Assembly: GCF_010725885.1 (NCBI RefSeq)
Contig: NZ_AP022600.1
Coordinates: 4,526,001-4,590,000 of the forward strand
DNA length: 64,000 nucleotides
Reading direction: 5' to 3'
From: Mycolicibacterium tokaiense
GTDB lineage: Bacteria; Actinomycetota; Actinomycetes; Mycobacteriales; Mycobacteriaceae
The notes under the pieces were generated by a model. That model had not been told where the DNA came from. It saw nothing but the letters and a program-made list of their open reading frames with translations, and did not search any database. Each line of letters begins with the position of its first letter. Position 1 is the first letter of the stretch. Shown piece by piece: positions 20,425-34,190 of this stretch. The translations under genes were made by a program, and so were the position numbers.

Positions 20425-20442
20425 GCCTGACCGCGGTCAGGC
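20425..20442. repeat. 18-bp perfect palindrome downstream of sufT
   Basis: GCCTGACCGCGGTCAGGC begins 40 nt after the sufT stop. The position fits a transcription terminator of the suf operon, although a perfect dyad without a loop could equally be a protein-binding site. Confidence 0.45.
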
Positions 20443-21103
20443 TCACCTGAGGTCTGCCGGGCGCGCGCGGCGCCGCAGCCGGTCGCGTGGTTGCTGAATC
20501 AGCGCGACACGAACCACCATTGTGCGCGACACGCCGATGAATTCTTTTCGCGGGCCGATGGGGTATCTGGCCGTCAGTGGCGCTGATCGGGAGTTAGCTG
20601 CGAATCCCTGTTTCACTTGCTGGGGTGGGTGTAGGCAAGGAAACCGCTGCTCAGCATGCTGTTCGCGTCAGCCCCCACGGCAGTAACGGTCATGTTATGT
20701 CATGCCCAAAATATTTTCTGTGGCGAATTGTCGTCGTCAGCACCGGGCTCGTGCGATTCACGGGTGATCGCGGTAAAACGGCACGTGAAAGCAGATGCAC
20801 CCCAATCCTCTGACTGATGTGGCTCCTGCGACACAACGGTGTCAGCTATCTATTTCCGTCCATTACTCGGCCGTGGCGATGCTCGGCAAACTTCTCGGCA
20901 ACTGCGACGCGGCTGGCGAATGGCCACACTCTCAGCAAATATCAAGTCCGCTTGCTCAAGCTTCCTGCCGGTAATCGGTCACCCGGCCTCTCCGTGGGTC
21001 TGCACACTGTTTTCCGCTCTGCCCTGGCGCCGGTAAGCAAACAAAGTTGCGGCTTTAACTAACGGTCCTGCAAAAACTCCGCTACATTTCTGCCTGCGCA
21101 GTT

Positions 21104-21167
21104 CTCGTGGGAAACCACGAGGTCTTGTACTCGGGAACCGCTGGCCAGTCGGCCCCGAGAGCAGCGG
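21104..21167 (+). ncRNA. Candidate structured leader element: GAAA-tetraloop hairpin plus possible pseudoknot
   Basis: CTCGTGG and CCACGAG (21104-21110, 21115-21121) close a perfect 7-bp stem on the tetraloop GAAA. Directly after, CTCGGG (21130-21135) can pair with CCCGAG (21154-21159), while CCGCTG (21138-21143) can pair with CAGCGG (21162-21167). The two helices interleave, so they form either an H-type pseudoknot or alternative structures. This is 190 bp before the GH16 start. No known riboswitch class is recognised. Confidence 0.35.
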
Positions 21168-21358
21168 AAACGAACCAACGACGAACATCGTGTCCGCTGC
21201 ACATCACGTGAACCCACCTGTGAAACCACCGCGGTCGTCTGCGATCCGCCGACGTGCTCGGATAGCTGTCCAGCGAACTCCTTTGGGGTGACCGGACGCT
21301 GTCCGAACGCTATCGGCGAATCAGCCGACCCCGATTCACCTGAACCGAGGTACCCGCA

Positions 21359-23113
21359 ATGGCTGCTCGCTCTCGCACGAATGCGCAAGCATCGGCGCGC
21401 ACCAAGAAACGCAAGAAGGCTGCTCGCAGGCAGCCGTTGCCCTGCACCTACTGGCTGGGTGTCGGGGTCGTCGCTGCCGGTCTCGGCGTGGCGATGGGCA
21501 CCGCCGGGATGGCGGCGGCGACCGACGGCTCTTCCGGGGGCACGACATCCAGCAGTGCGGCGTCGAGCAGTGCATCCGATTCGGGCAGTGAGTCCTCCGG
21601 CAGTGACTCGACCAGCAGTGACTCCACGGGCACCGACTCCACGGATGCTGATTCCACGGACTCCGATTCCGAGGACGCTGATTCCACGGACTCCGATTCG
21701 GAGGACACTGATGCGGGGGACGCCGACGCCGACGCCGACGACGCTGATGACGACGTGGACGAGGCCGATGACGAGACGGACGGCGACGACGAGACGGCCA
21801 CCGACGACGACACGACCACCGACGACGACACGAACGCCGGGACGTCGGTTGAGCCGGTCGCCGCGACCACGCCGAGTCGCGACCATCAGTCCATTCCCGC
21901 GGAGGAGTCCGAGGACGCCCCGGCTCCTGCGGTCGACACGCAGGCGCCCGCCGAGGTGGAGCCCGCCGAGGCCGCGCCGGCCCCCGAGAGTGTGCAGACG
22001 CCCGAGGCCGTCACCACACCCACCACGGCGGTGACCACCAGGGCCACTGCCGTGAGCACGGCCAAGATCAGCAATGCCGACGCCGCGCTGGTTGCCGGCC
22101 ATGTGACGCTGGGAACCATGATCGTCGACGTCATGACGTGGATCGGTCTGGGTCCGTCGCCGTCGGCGGCCACCCTGTTGCCGATCAGGATGCCGGGATT
22201 CGTGGAGTCCTTCTGGGTGTCGCTGCGCACGCAGATGTACGGCAGCAACCCGGGGCCCAACCCCGGCAACCCGGGGCCGAACCCCGGTGATCCGGGAAAC
22301 CCAGGCAATCCCGGAACCCCAGGAACAGGATTGCCCGACACCGAGGACCTGCCGCTGGTGTGGGAGACCAACTTCACCAGCATCGAGGAGGCGCTGAAGT
22401 ACTGGGGCGTGCAGACCGGCCGCTGGGGCCAGTCGGCGGGGGAGAACCAGTACTACACCGACTTCGAGAACGTCTACCTCAACGACGAGGGCCACGTCGT
22501 CATCGTCACCCGGCAGGAGACCGCGCCCGACGGCCTCGGCGCACCCAACAACTACACCTCCACCCGTCTGGTCACCTACGGCAAGGCGTCGGTGACGGTG
22601 GGCCAGCGCATCGTGGCCCGGATCCAGATGCCCTACACCCAGGGCAGCCTGCCGGCGTTCTGGACGGTCGGCCTCGAGCCCGGGCACGAGTTCGACTGGC
22701 CGCGGCAGGGCGAGATCGACATCGTGGAACTGCCGGGCTTCGGCAACGTCGACGGCAGCAAGCACTGGACCGGCAACATCCACGGCCCGGCCCAGGGCAA
22801 CAACACCGTCGACGTCAAGCTGCACGGCAACGGCGCCGACATGGGTGTCGACCTGTCCCAGGGCTTCCACGACTACGGCATCGACTGGCACGCCGACCGG
22901 ATCGTCTGGCACGTCGACGGCAAGCAGGTCGGCGAGATCACCAAGCAGCAGTACGAGGCGCTCGGCGGCGACTGGACCCCGTTCTCCGGCAAGTGGCCGC
23001 ACTACCTGATCCTCAACAACGCGGTGGGCAACCCCTGGACCGGCGATCCCGACAAGACCTCGGTGTTCCCGATGGAGATGAAGATCGACTGGGTCAAGGT
23101 CTACGAGCTCTGA
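21359..23113 (+). CDS. Secreted GH16-family glycoside hydrolase with Ser/Asp-rich stalk
   Basis: A 584-residue exported protein. Residues 1-27 are basic; 31-54 form a hydrophobic export segment ending near MAAATDG. Residues about 57-158 are almost entirely Ser, Asp, Thr, Glu and Ala with many Ser-Asp pairs, followed by an Ala/Pro/Thr region, a short hydrophobic segment (about 250-296, DVMTWIGLGPSPS) that recurs in mycobacterial surface proteins, and an Asn-Pro-Gly linker (296-325). Residues 330-584 are a GH16 domain with the catalytic motif GEIDIVE (E452, D454, E457), typical of beta-1,3(4)-glucanases. It has no cell-wall sorting motif. ATG at 21359 follows GAGG. Substrate is inferred only. 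Confidence 0.88.
   Translation: MAARSRTNAQASARTKKRKKAARRQPLPCTYWLGVGVVAAGLGVAMGTAGMAAATDGSSGGTTSSSAASSSASDSGSESSGSDSTSSDSTGTDSTDADSTDSDSEDADSTDSDSEDTDAGDADADADDADDDVDEADDETDGDDETATDDDTTTDDDTNAGTSVEPVAATTPSRDHQSIPAEESEDAPAPAVDTQAPAEVEPAEAAPAPESVQTPEAVTTPTTAVTTRATAVSTAKISNADAALVAGHVTLGTMIVDVMTWIGLGPSPSAATLLPIRMPGFVESFWVSLRTQMYGSNPGPNPGNPGPNPGDPGNPGNPGTPGTGLPDTEDLPLVWETNFTSIEEALKYWGVQTGRWGQSAGENQYYTDFENVYLNDEGHVVIVTRQETAPDGLGAPNNYTSTRLVTYGKASVTVGQRIVARIQMPYTQGSLPAFWTVGLEPGHEFDWPRQGEIDIVELPGFGNVDGSKHWTGNIHGPAQGNNTVDVKLHGNGADMGVDLSQGFHDYGIDWHADRIVWHVDGKQVGEITKQQYEALGGDWTPFSGKWPHYLILNNAVGNPWTGDPDKTSVFPMEMKIDWVKVYEL
21647..21706 (+). repeat. Tandem 30-bp repeat in the Ser/Asp stalk
   Basis: Two consecutive 30-bp units, each starting GCTGATTCCACGGACTCC, occupy 21647-21676 and 21677-21706 and differ at one base. 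Each encodes ten residues of Ala, Asp, Ser, Thr and Glu. A degenerate partial copy precedes them. Slippage here would change stalk length in frame. Confidence 0.8.
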
Positions 23114-23167
23114 CCGGGGCTGATCCCATCCGGGAACATGCCCGGGGAGGGTCGCGTTGAACACCAC

Positions 23168-23542
23168 GTGGCAACTCGAGATATCACAGCCGAACAGTTC
23201 AACGACACCATCAACGACAACGACATCGTGCTGGTGGACTTCTGGGCGTCCTGGTGCGGTCCGTGCCGCTCCTTCGCCCCGACCTTCGCCAAGTCCTCCG
23301 AGGAGCACACCGATGTGGTGTTCGCCAAGGTGGACACCGAGGCCGAGCAGCAGCTCGCCGCCGCGGCGCAGATCCGGTCCATCCCCACGCTGATGGCGTT
23401 CAAGAAGGGCAAGCTGGTGTTCAACCAGGCCGGGGCGTTGCCGCCGGCAGCCCTGGAGGACCTCATCAAGCAGGTGAAGGACTTCGACGTAGAAGCAGCG
23501 GAAGCCGCCGCCTCCGCAGAGGGCAACACCGAGGAAGCCTGA
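23168..23542 (+). CDS. trxA: Thioredoxin
   Basis: Cytosolic thioredoxin of 124 residues with the active site WCGPC (C30, C33) in DFWASWCGPC and the cis-proline segment IRSIPTLMAF. It keeps target disulfides reduced with thioredoxin reductase. The C-terminal tail after residue 108 is Ala/Glu-rich. GTG at 23168 gives the start VATRDITAEQF that aligns with mycobacterial thioredoxins; an ATG 30 nt upstream is possible, and neither has a strong ribosome site. H37Rv has two thioredoxin genes here (trxA and trxB1, recalled); only one is present, and it cannot be assigned firmly to either. Confidence 0.93.
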   Translation: MATRDITAEQFNDTINDNDIVLVDFWASWCGPCRSFAPTFAKSSEEHTDVVFAKVDTEAEQQLAAAAQIRSIPTLMAFKKGKLVFNQAGALPPAALEDLIKQVKDFDVEAAEAAASAEGNTEEA

Positions 23543-23577
23543 CCCCCCCGGGAGGTCACGCGCTAACGTGCCTTCCC

Positions 23578-24399
23578 GTGAGCAGCGACACCTTCGTCCT
23601 CGTCGACCGGCCCCGCCCACACGTGGCGGTGGTGACGTTGAACCGCCCGGAGCGGATGAACTCCATGGCCTTCGACGTGATGGTGCCGCTCAAAGAGGTG
23701 CTCGAAGAGCTCACCCACGACAACAGCGTGCGTGCGGTGGTGCTGACCGGAGCTGGACGCGGCTTCTCCTCGGGTGCCGACCACAAGTCGGCGGGCAGTG
23801 TGCCGCACGTCGACGGCCTCACCCGCCCCAGCTTCGCGCTGCGGTCCATGCAGGTCCTCGATGACGTGATCCTGGGCCTGCGACGCCTGCACCAGCCCGT
23901 GATCGCCGCGGTCAACGGAGCCGCGATCGGTGGCGGGCTGTGTCTGGCGCTGGCGTGCGACATCCGGATCGCCGGTGCGGCTGCGTACTTCCGTGCCGCC
24001 GGCATCAACAACGGGCTGACCGCCAGCGAACTGGGACTGTCCTACCTGTTGCCCAGGGCGATCGGGACCTCGCGGGCGTTCGAGCTGATGCTGACCGGCC
24101 GCGACGTCGACGCCGCCGAGGCCGAGCGGATCGGTCTGGTGTCGCGCCAGGTTCCCGACGAGGACCTGCTGGAGACCTGTCTGGACATGGGGGAACGCAT
24201 CGCCTCCTTCTCCCGTCCGGGAATTGAGTTGACCAAGCGGACTCTGTGGAGTGGGCTGGACGCCGGTACCCTGGAGGGGCACATGCAGGCAGAAGGCCTG
24301 GGCCAACTCTACGTACGCCTGCTCACCTCGAACTTCGAAGAGGCGGTGGCGGCGCGCGCGCAGAGCCGGCCCCCGGTTTTCACTGACGATCGAACCTGA
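23578..24399 (+). CDS. echA12: Enoyl-CoA hydratase/isomerase family protein (EchA12-like)
   Basis: Crotonase-superfamily protein of 273 residues. The CoA-binding and oxyanion-hole elements are FSSGADHKSAG near residue 65 and NGAAIGGGLCLALACDIR near residue 110; the catalytic glutamate region is LTASELGLSYLLPRAIG. Family members hydrate or isomerise enoyl-CoA esters; substrate unknown. The GTG at 23578 (VSSDTFVLVDRP) follows GGGAGG at a long distance, and the extended frame upstream is a shadow of trx. The name follows position and similarity to Rv1472. It is followed by the ABC-F gene after 44 bp. Confidence 0.87.
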   Translation: MSSDTFVLVDRPRPHVAVVTLNRPERMNSMAFDVMVPLKEVLEELTHDNSVRAVVLTGAGRGFSSGADHKSAGSVPHVDGLTRPSFALRSMQVLDDVILGLRRLHQPVIAAVNGAAIGGGLCLALACDIRIAGAAAYFRAAGINNGLTASELGLSYLLPRAIGTSRAFELMLTGRDVDAAEAERIGLVSRQVPDEDLLETCLDMGERIASFSRPGIELTKRTLWSGLDAGTLEGHMQAEGLGQLYVRLLTSNFEEAVAARAQSRPPVFTDDRT

Positions 24400-24443
24400 C
24401 ACCGCACCAGCGGTGTCTCTCTTTGCGCGAGGAGCTGTACCCG

Positions 24444-26072
<1,629 letters not shown>

Positions 26073-26181
26073 TGCGACTGGCCTTTCCGGCTGCTCGATT
26101 TGGGTGATTCACGTCACAGCGGGGCGTACTGTTCCTAGTCTGAGGAGCGGTCGGGGTCCTGGTCCACAGCTGGAGGCGTCG

Positions 26182-26373
26182 GTGAGGAAAACGGACGAGG
26201 CGCGCGCGCAACTGCTCGGCGAGCTGCGCGACGCGTACGAGAACGGAGCGAGTATCCGTACCCTGGCTGCCACCACCGGGCGGTCCTACGGATCGGTGCA
26301 CAGCATGCTGGTGGAGTCGGGAACAACGCTGCGCAGCAGGGGAGGGCCCAACCACCGCACCCGCCACCGGTAG
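26182..26373 (+). CDS. Small helix-turn-helix protein
   Basis: A 63-residue basic protein beginning VRKTDEARAQLLGELRDAYE. Residues 22-50 (NGASIRTLAATTGRSYGSVHSML) form a helix-turn-helix of the kind found in small transposase-like or WhiA-neighbouring regulators; the C-terminal tail is arginine-rich. GTG at 26182 has GGAGG 7 nt upstream, so the earlier in-frame starts are not needed. A small HTH gene occupies the same place in H37Rv (Rv1473A, recalled). DNA target unknown. Confidence 0.78.
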   Translation: MRKTDEARAQLLGELRDAYENGASIRTLAATTGRSYGSVHSMLVESGTTLRSRGGPNHRTRHR

Positions 26374-26429
26374 CGGCGCCGGGTGCTGCGCGAGCCGAAA
26401 GTTGCTGTCGCGCAGCACCACTGGCGCTG

Positions 26430-27032
26430 CTAGCCCAGTGAGGCCGAGGCTGTCTGCGCCGGTAGCGAGCTACCGTGACGCACCGAGGCTTCGACCAGGT
26501 CCAGCACCGCCGACAGCCGCTTCGGGTCCTCGCCAGAGGCCAGCCGGGCGACCAGGCCGTCGAGTACCAGGTCCAGATAGACGTGCAGCACGTCGCTGGG
26601 TACGTCGTCGCGTACCCGGCCCGCCTGGGTCTGGCGGCGCAGCCGGTCGGTGGTCGCCGCCGACAGCTCCGCCGAACGCTCCGCCCAGCCCCGGTTGAAG
26701 GCGGGGTCGTGGCGCAACTTGCGTGCGATCTCCAGACGTGTTGCCAGCCAGTCGAATTGCTCCGGCGTGGCCAGCATATCCCGCATCACCTGGATCAGCC
26801 CCTCACGGGAGGCCACCTCCGCCATGCGCTCGGCATCCTCGCGCGCGAGCTCGAAGAACAACGAGTCCTTGTCGCGGAAGTGGTGGAAGATGGCCCCGCG
26901 GGACAGCCCGATCGACTGCTCGAGCCGGCGCACCGTCGCCTTGTCGTAACCGAACTCGGCGAAGCAGCGACGGGCGCCGTCGAGGATCTGGCGGCGGCGG
27001 GCCGCCAGATGGTCCTCGCTGACTTTCGGCAT
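26430..27032 (-). CDS. acnR: AcnR, TetR-family repressor of aconitase
   Basis: A 200-residue TetR-family protein. DNA-binding domain residues about 12-58 with TVRRLEQSIGLSRGAIFHHFRDKDSLF. It lies immediately after acn (stop and start codons adjacent), the same arrangement as in corynebacteria and mycobacteria, where AcnR represses acn and its activity depends on citrate and magnesium. An AcnR-type operator is present before acn at 29901-29916. ATG at 27032 (MPKVSEDHLAARR) is secure. Confidence 0.93.
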   Translation of the reverse strand: MPKVSEDHLAARRRQILDGARRCFAEFGYDKATVRRLEQSIGLSRGAIFHHFRDKDSLFFELAREDAERMAEVASREGLIQVMRDMLATPEQFDWLATRLEIARKLRHDPAFNRGWAERSAELSAATTDRLRRQTQAGRVRDDVPSDVLHVYLDLVLDGLVARLASGEDPKRLSAVLDLVEASVRHGSSLPAQTASASLG

Positions 27033-30644
<3,612 letters not shown>

Positions 30645-30791
30645 TTACATTCTTGTAGTTCGTAACTAAAGTTTCTTCAGGGACAATTGTGACGTACGGT
30701 TCTGAAGGTATCCATTGTTGTAGGTGTGCCTCCAGTGACTGGTGATACCCGTTTTGCGGGAGAATCCGGTCGCGTCGAACCATGAGGAGAC

Positions 30792-32201
30792 ATGAGTCGC
30801 ATGAGACCCGTCCACGGCGCATCTCCGTTGCTGACGCTGGCCCTGCTGCTCAGCACCCCCGCCTTGGCGCACGCCGAACCCGCACCCGCGCCGTCCAGCC
30901 TGGCCGCCCTGATCGCCGACGTGGCCGAGGCCAACCAGCGACTCTCCGAGCTCGGGGCCGCCGTGCAGACGGAGCAGGAAACCGTGAACAAGGCGATCCT
31001 GGACGTGCAGACCGCCCGCGATGACGTCGTCGCCGCACAGCATGACCTCGACCGCAGCCAGCAGGGCGTGCGCGACGCCGAGGCCGCCATCGCCGCCGCG
31101 CAGCGCAAGTTCGACGACGTCGCCGTCGCCTCGTACATGAACGGTCCCTCGGCGTCCTATCTGACCGCGGCCGATCCCACCGAGATCATCGCCAGTGCCG
31201 CCACCGAACACACGCTGGCGCTGAGCACCCAGAAGGTGTTCGCCGACCTACAGCAGGCGCGCACCGAGCAGCTGAACTCCGAGTCGCAGGCCCGCGCCGC
31301 CAAAGCCAAGGCCGATGCCGCCGCCGGCACCGCCCAGGCCAGCCAGGACAACGCGGTGGCCGCGTTGGCCGCCGCGCAGCAGAACTTCCGCGACCAGCAG
31401 AACCAGATCACCGAGCTCGGTGCCCAGCGCGACGCCGCCGAGGCGCAGCTGGCCCAGGCCCGCGCCGCGGCCACCCCGCCGTCGGCGGATGCCGCGGTGA
31501 TCCGCCCGCAGGCCGCCGCAGCCCGGCCGGCCGGCCCGGTGGCCGGGGACTGGGACCATGCGCCCACCGCGGCGGTGCCCTACGGCAACGCCAGCCAGTG
31601 GGACACGACGCTGCCGATGGTGCCCAGCGCGTTCGTCTCCGGCGATCCCATCGCCATCATCAACGAGATCCTCAAGATCGGTTCCACCTCGGCCCAGGTC
31701 ACCGCCGATCTGGGCAAGGGTTTCCTGCAGAAGCTCGGCATCCTCAAGCCCGCCGACACCGGCATCACCAACGGCGGTGTCATCCCCCGGGTCTACGGCC
31801 GCCAGGCCTCTGAGTACGTCATCCAGCGCGCCATGCGGCAGATGGGTGTGCCGTACTCGTGGGGCGGTGGCAACGCGGCCGGCCCCAGCCGCGGAATCGA
31901 CCAGGGCGCAGGCACTGTCGGCTTCGACTGCTCCGGGTTGATCCTGCACGCGTTCGCCGGGGTGGGCATCAAGCTGCCGCACTACTCGGGCTCGCAGTAC
32001 AACATGGGCCGCAAGATCCCGTCGTCGCAGATGCGCCGCGGCGACGCCATCTTCTACGGCCCCGGCGGCAGCCAGCACGTCGCCCTGTACCTGGGCAACG
32101 GGCAGATGCTCGAAGCGCCCTACACCGGTTCGGTGGTCAAGGTCTCGCCGGTGCGCACCAGTGGGATGACACCGCACGTCGTCCGCTACATCGAATACTG
32201 A
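30792..32201 (+). CDS. ripA: Peptidoglycan endopeptidase RipA (NlpC/P60)
   Basis: Secreted D,L-endopeptidase of 469 residues that splits peptidoglycan stem peptides during septum separation. Residues 1-29 are a signal peptide ending ALAHAEP; residues about 35-215 are Ala/Gln-rich coiled coil; a linker leads to the NlpC/P60 domain (about 340-469). The catalytic residues are C380 (DCSGL), H429 (SQHVALYLG) and E441 (MLEAP), close to C383/H432/E444 of the M. tuberculosis enzyme. The coiled coil is thought to occlude the active site until processed. It overlaps the ripB start by 1 nt (TGATG). Confidence 0.96.
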   Translation: MSRMRPVHGASPLLTLALLLSTPALAHAEPAPAPSSLAALIADVAEANQRLSELGAAVQTEQETVNKAILDVQTARDDVVAAQHDLDRSQQGVRDAEAAIAAAQRKFDDVAVASYMNGPSASYLTAADPTEIIASAATEHTLALSTQKVFADLQQARTEQLNSESQARAAKAKADAAAGTAQASQDNAVAALAAAQQNFRDQQNQITELGAQRDAAEAQLAQARAAATPPSADAAVIRPQAAAARPAGPVAGDWDHAPTAAVPYGNASQWDTTLPMVPSAFVSGDPIAIINEILKIGSTSAQVTADLGKGFLQKLGILKPADTGITNGGVIPRVYGRQASEYVIQRAMRQMGVPYSWGGGNAAGPSRGIDQGAGTVGFDCSGLILHAFAGVGIKLPHYSGSQYNMGRKIPSSQMRRGDAIFYGPGGSQHVALYLGNGQMLEAPYTGSVVKVSPVRTSGMTPHVVRYIEY

Positions 32202-32932
32202 TGGGTTCTGATTTGCTTTCGTTCACTCTGCCTCCCTTGCTCCTTCGCCTGCTGCGGCCGATCGCCGCCGCACTGGTGGCGATGGTGCTGGCGATCGGCA
32301 CCGCCACCGGGGCGGCTGCCGAACCCGATCCGGGACAGTGGGATCCGACCCTGCCCAAACTGATCAGCGCCGGGGCTCCCGGGGATCCGCTGGCCATCGC
32401 CAATGCCTCGCTGGCGGTCACCGCCCAGGCCACCGAGGCCACCATGAATCTGGGCCGCAGCTTCCTGCAGAAGCTGGGGCTGGCGCCCGGCGACGCCCCG
32501 GCCGGCGTGGCGCCGGGCCGGGTCCGCGGCCCGCAGGCCATCGAGTACGTCATCCGCCGCGGCGCCTCCCAGATCGGCACGCCCTACTCCTGGGGCGGCG
32601 GCAAGCCGACCGGGCCCAGCACCGGCGTGGACTCCGGGGCCAACACCGTGGGCTATGACTGTTCGGGTTTCACCCAGTTCGCGTTCGCCGGCGTGGGGGT
32701 GCTGATCCCCAAGTACTCCGGTGACCAGTACAACACCGGCCGCAAGATTCCCCAGTCCCAGGCCAAGCGCGGCGACCTGCTGTTCTGGGGTCCCGGCGGC
32801 AGCCAGCACGTGGCGATCTTCCTGGGCAACGGCCAGATGCTGGAATCCTCCGGCAGCGCCGGGGGAGTCAAGGTCAGCCCGTTGCGCACCGCCGGCCTGC
32901 AGCCCTACCTGGCCCGCATCATCGAATCCTGA
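32201..32932 (+). CDS. ripB: Peptidoglycan endopeptidase RipB (NlpC/P60)
   Basis: A 243-residue exported NlpC/P60 hydrolase, shorter than RipA because it lacks the coiled-coil region. A signal peptide (residues 1-40, ending GAAAEP) precedes a short linker and the catalytic domain with C154 (DCSGF), H203 (SQHVAIFLG) and E215 (MLESS). The catalytic domain is closely similar to that of RipA, suggesting tandem duplication. Start ATG at 32201 overlaps the ripA stop, so translation is coupled. Confidence 0.95.
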   Translation: MGSDLLSFTLPPLLLRLLRPIAAALVAMVLAIGTATGAAAEPDPGQWDPTLPKLISAGAPGDPLAIANASLAVTAQATEATMNLGRSFLQKLGLAPGDAPAGVAPGRVRGPQAIEYVIRRGASQIGTPYSWGGGKPTGPSTGVDSGANTVGYDCSGFTQFAFAGVGVLIPKYSGDQYNTGRKIPQSQAKRGDLLFWGPGGSQHVAIFLGNGQMLESSGSAGGVKVSPLRTAGLQPYLARIIES

Positions 32933-33056
32933 ACGACCCGCCCACGGGTGGGCACGTCGACGTAATCCGAAGTGCCTGGAATAGTTGAGTCCAGCGCGGT
33001 GGCCCGACGTGGTGGCCGCCCGTACGGAGATCACGTTCAGCTGTGGAGGATTGTCG

Positions 33057-34190
33057 ATGACGTCACCAGGTGGGTCGCCCAACTACACGCCGGGAGGTGC
33101 GCCGGGTGCGCACGCCGCCCCGGCCGCGCCGGCGCCGACCCAGAACAACCTGGCCGCCGAGGTGCACACGCTCGAACGCGCCATCTTCGAGGTCAAGCGC
33201 ATCATCGTGGGCCAGGACCAACTGGTCGAGCGCATCCTGGTGGGCCTGCTGGCCAAGGGCCACGTGCTCCTCGAAGGTGTGCCCGGGGTGGCCAAGACGC
33301 TGGCGGTGGAGACCTTCGCCAAGGTGGTGGGCGGCACCTTCGCCCGCATCCAGTTCACCCCCGACCTGGTGCCGACCGACATCATCGGTACCCGCATCTA
33401 CCGGCAGGGCCGCGAGGAGTTCGACATCGAACTGGGGCCGGTGGTGGTGAACTTCCTGCTCGCCGACGAGATCAACCGCGCCCCGGCCAAGGTGCAGTCC
33501 GCCCTGCTGGAGGTGATGGCCGAGCGCAAGATCTCCATCGGCGGCAAGACCTACCCGCTGCCCAAGCCGTTCTTGGTGATGGCCACCCAGAACCCCATCG
33601 AGAACGAGGGCGTCTACCCGCTGCCCGAGGCGCAGCGCGACCGCTTCCTGTTCAAGATCAACGTCGACTACCCGTCGCCGGAGGAAGAACGCGAGATCAT
33701 CTACCGGATGGGCGTCACCCCGCCCAACCCCAAGGGCATCCTCAACCCCGGTGATCTGCTGCGCCTGCAGGACCTGGCCGCCAACAACTTCGTCCACCAC
33801 GCGCTGGTCGACTACGTGGTGCGTGTCATCACCGCCACCCGCCAGCCCGAGCAGTTCGGCCTCGGCGACGTGAAGTCGTGGATCGCCTTCGGCGCCAGCC
33901 CGCGCGCGTCACTGGGCATCATCGCCGCCGCCCGCGCGCTGGCGCTGGTGCGTGGCCGCGACTACGTGATTCCCCAGGACGTCATCGAGGTCATCCCCGA
34001 CGTGCTGCGCCACCGCCTGGTGCTGACCTACGACGCGCTGGCCGACGAGATCTCCGCCGAGACGGTGATCAACCGCATCCTGCAGACCGTCGCGCTGCCG
34101 CAGGTCAATGCCGTTCCGCAGCAAGGTCATTCGGTGCCGCCGGTGCAGACCGGGCCGCCGCCGGCCAACGTGGCGGCCAACGGGCGGTGA
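33057..34190 (+). CDS. moxR1: MoxR-family AAA+ ATPase
   Basis: A 377-residue AAA+ chaperone-like ATPase. After a Pro/Ala-rich head (residues 1-35) come Walker A EGVPGVAKT near residue 80, Walker B LLADEINRAP near residue 138, and the sensor/arginine-finger segment PEAQRDRFLFK. MoxR ATPases are thought to help mature or activate VWA-domain partners; DUF58 and VWA genes follow at once. The ATG at 33057 has GGAGGA upstream. The 3' end overlaps the next gene as GTGA. Confidence 0.93.
   Translation: MTSPGGSPNYTPGGAPGAHAAPAAPAPTQNNLAAEVHTLERAIFEVKRIIVGQDQLVERILVGLLAKGHVLLEGVPGVAKTLAVETFAKVVGGTFARIQFTPDLVPTDIIGTRIYRQGREEFDIELGPVVVNFLLADEINRAPAKVQSALLEVMAERKISIGGKTYPLPKPFLVMATQNPIENEGVYPLPEAQRDRFLFKINVDYPSPEEEREIIYRMGVTPPNPKGILNPGDLLRLQDLAANNFVHHALVDYVVRVITATRQPEQFGLGDVKSWIAFGASPRASLGIIAAARALALVRGRDYVIPQDVIEVIPDVLRHRLVLTYDALADEISAETVINRILQTVALPQVNAVPQQGHSVPPVQTGPPPANVAANGR

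Larger units (their letters stand above)
20385..21358. other. 974-bp intergenic region, AT-richer, no convincing gene
   Basis: No open frame here looks coding: the longest (20817-21062 plus) lacks a ribosome site and any recognisable family. Base composition falls well below the neighbouring genes between about 20,520 and 21,100. The first part holds the sufT palindrome; the last 260 bp, before the GH16 gene, are rich in potential RNA helices (21104-21167 and 21261-21314). The region probably carries the promoter and a long structured leader of the downstream gene. Confidence 0.6.

Noticed and set aside
20817..21062. 81-codon open frame in the sufT-GH16 gap
   Set aside because: No ribosome site, no recognisable domain, composition unlike neighbouring genes, and overlaps another open frame; region looks regulatory.
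21359..23113. Sortase-anchored adhesin interpretation of the Ser/Asp protein
   Set aside because: No LPXTG-like motif or C-terminal membrane anchor; the protein ends within the GH16 fold (KVYEL).
21059..23620. 853-codon minus-strand open frame opposite the GH16 gene
   Set aside because: Shadow frame of high-GC coding sequence; low-complexity Gly/Arg/Val content and no ribosome site.
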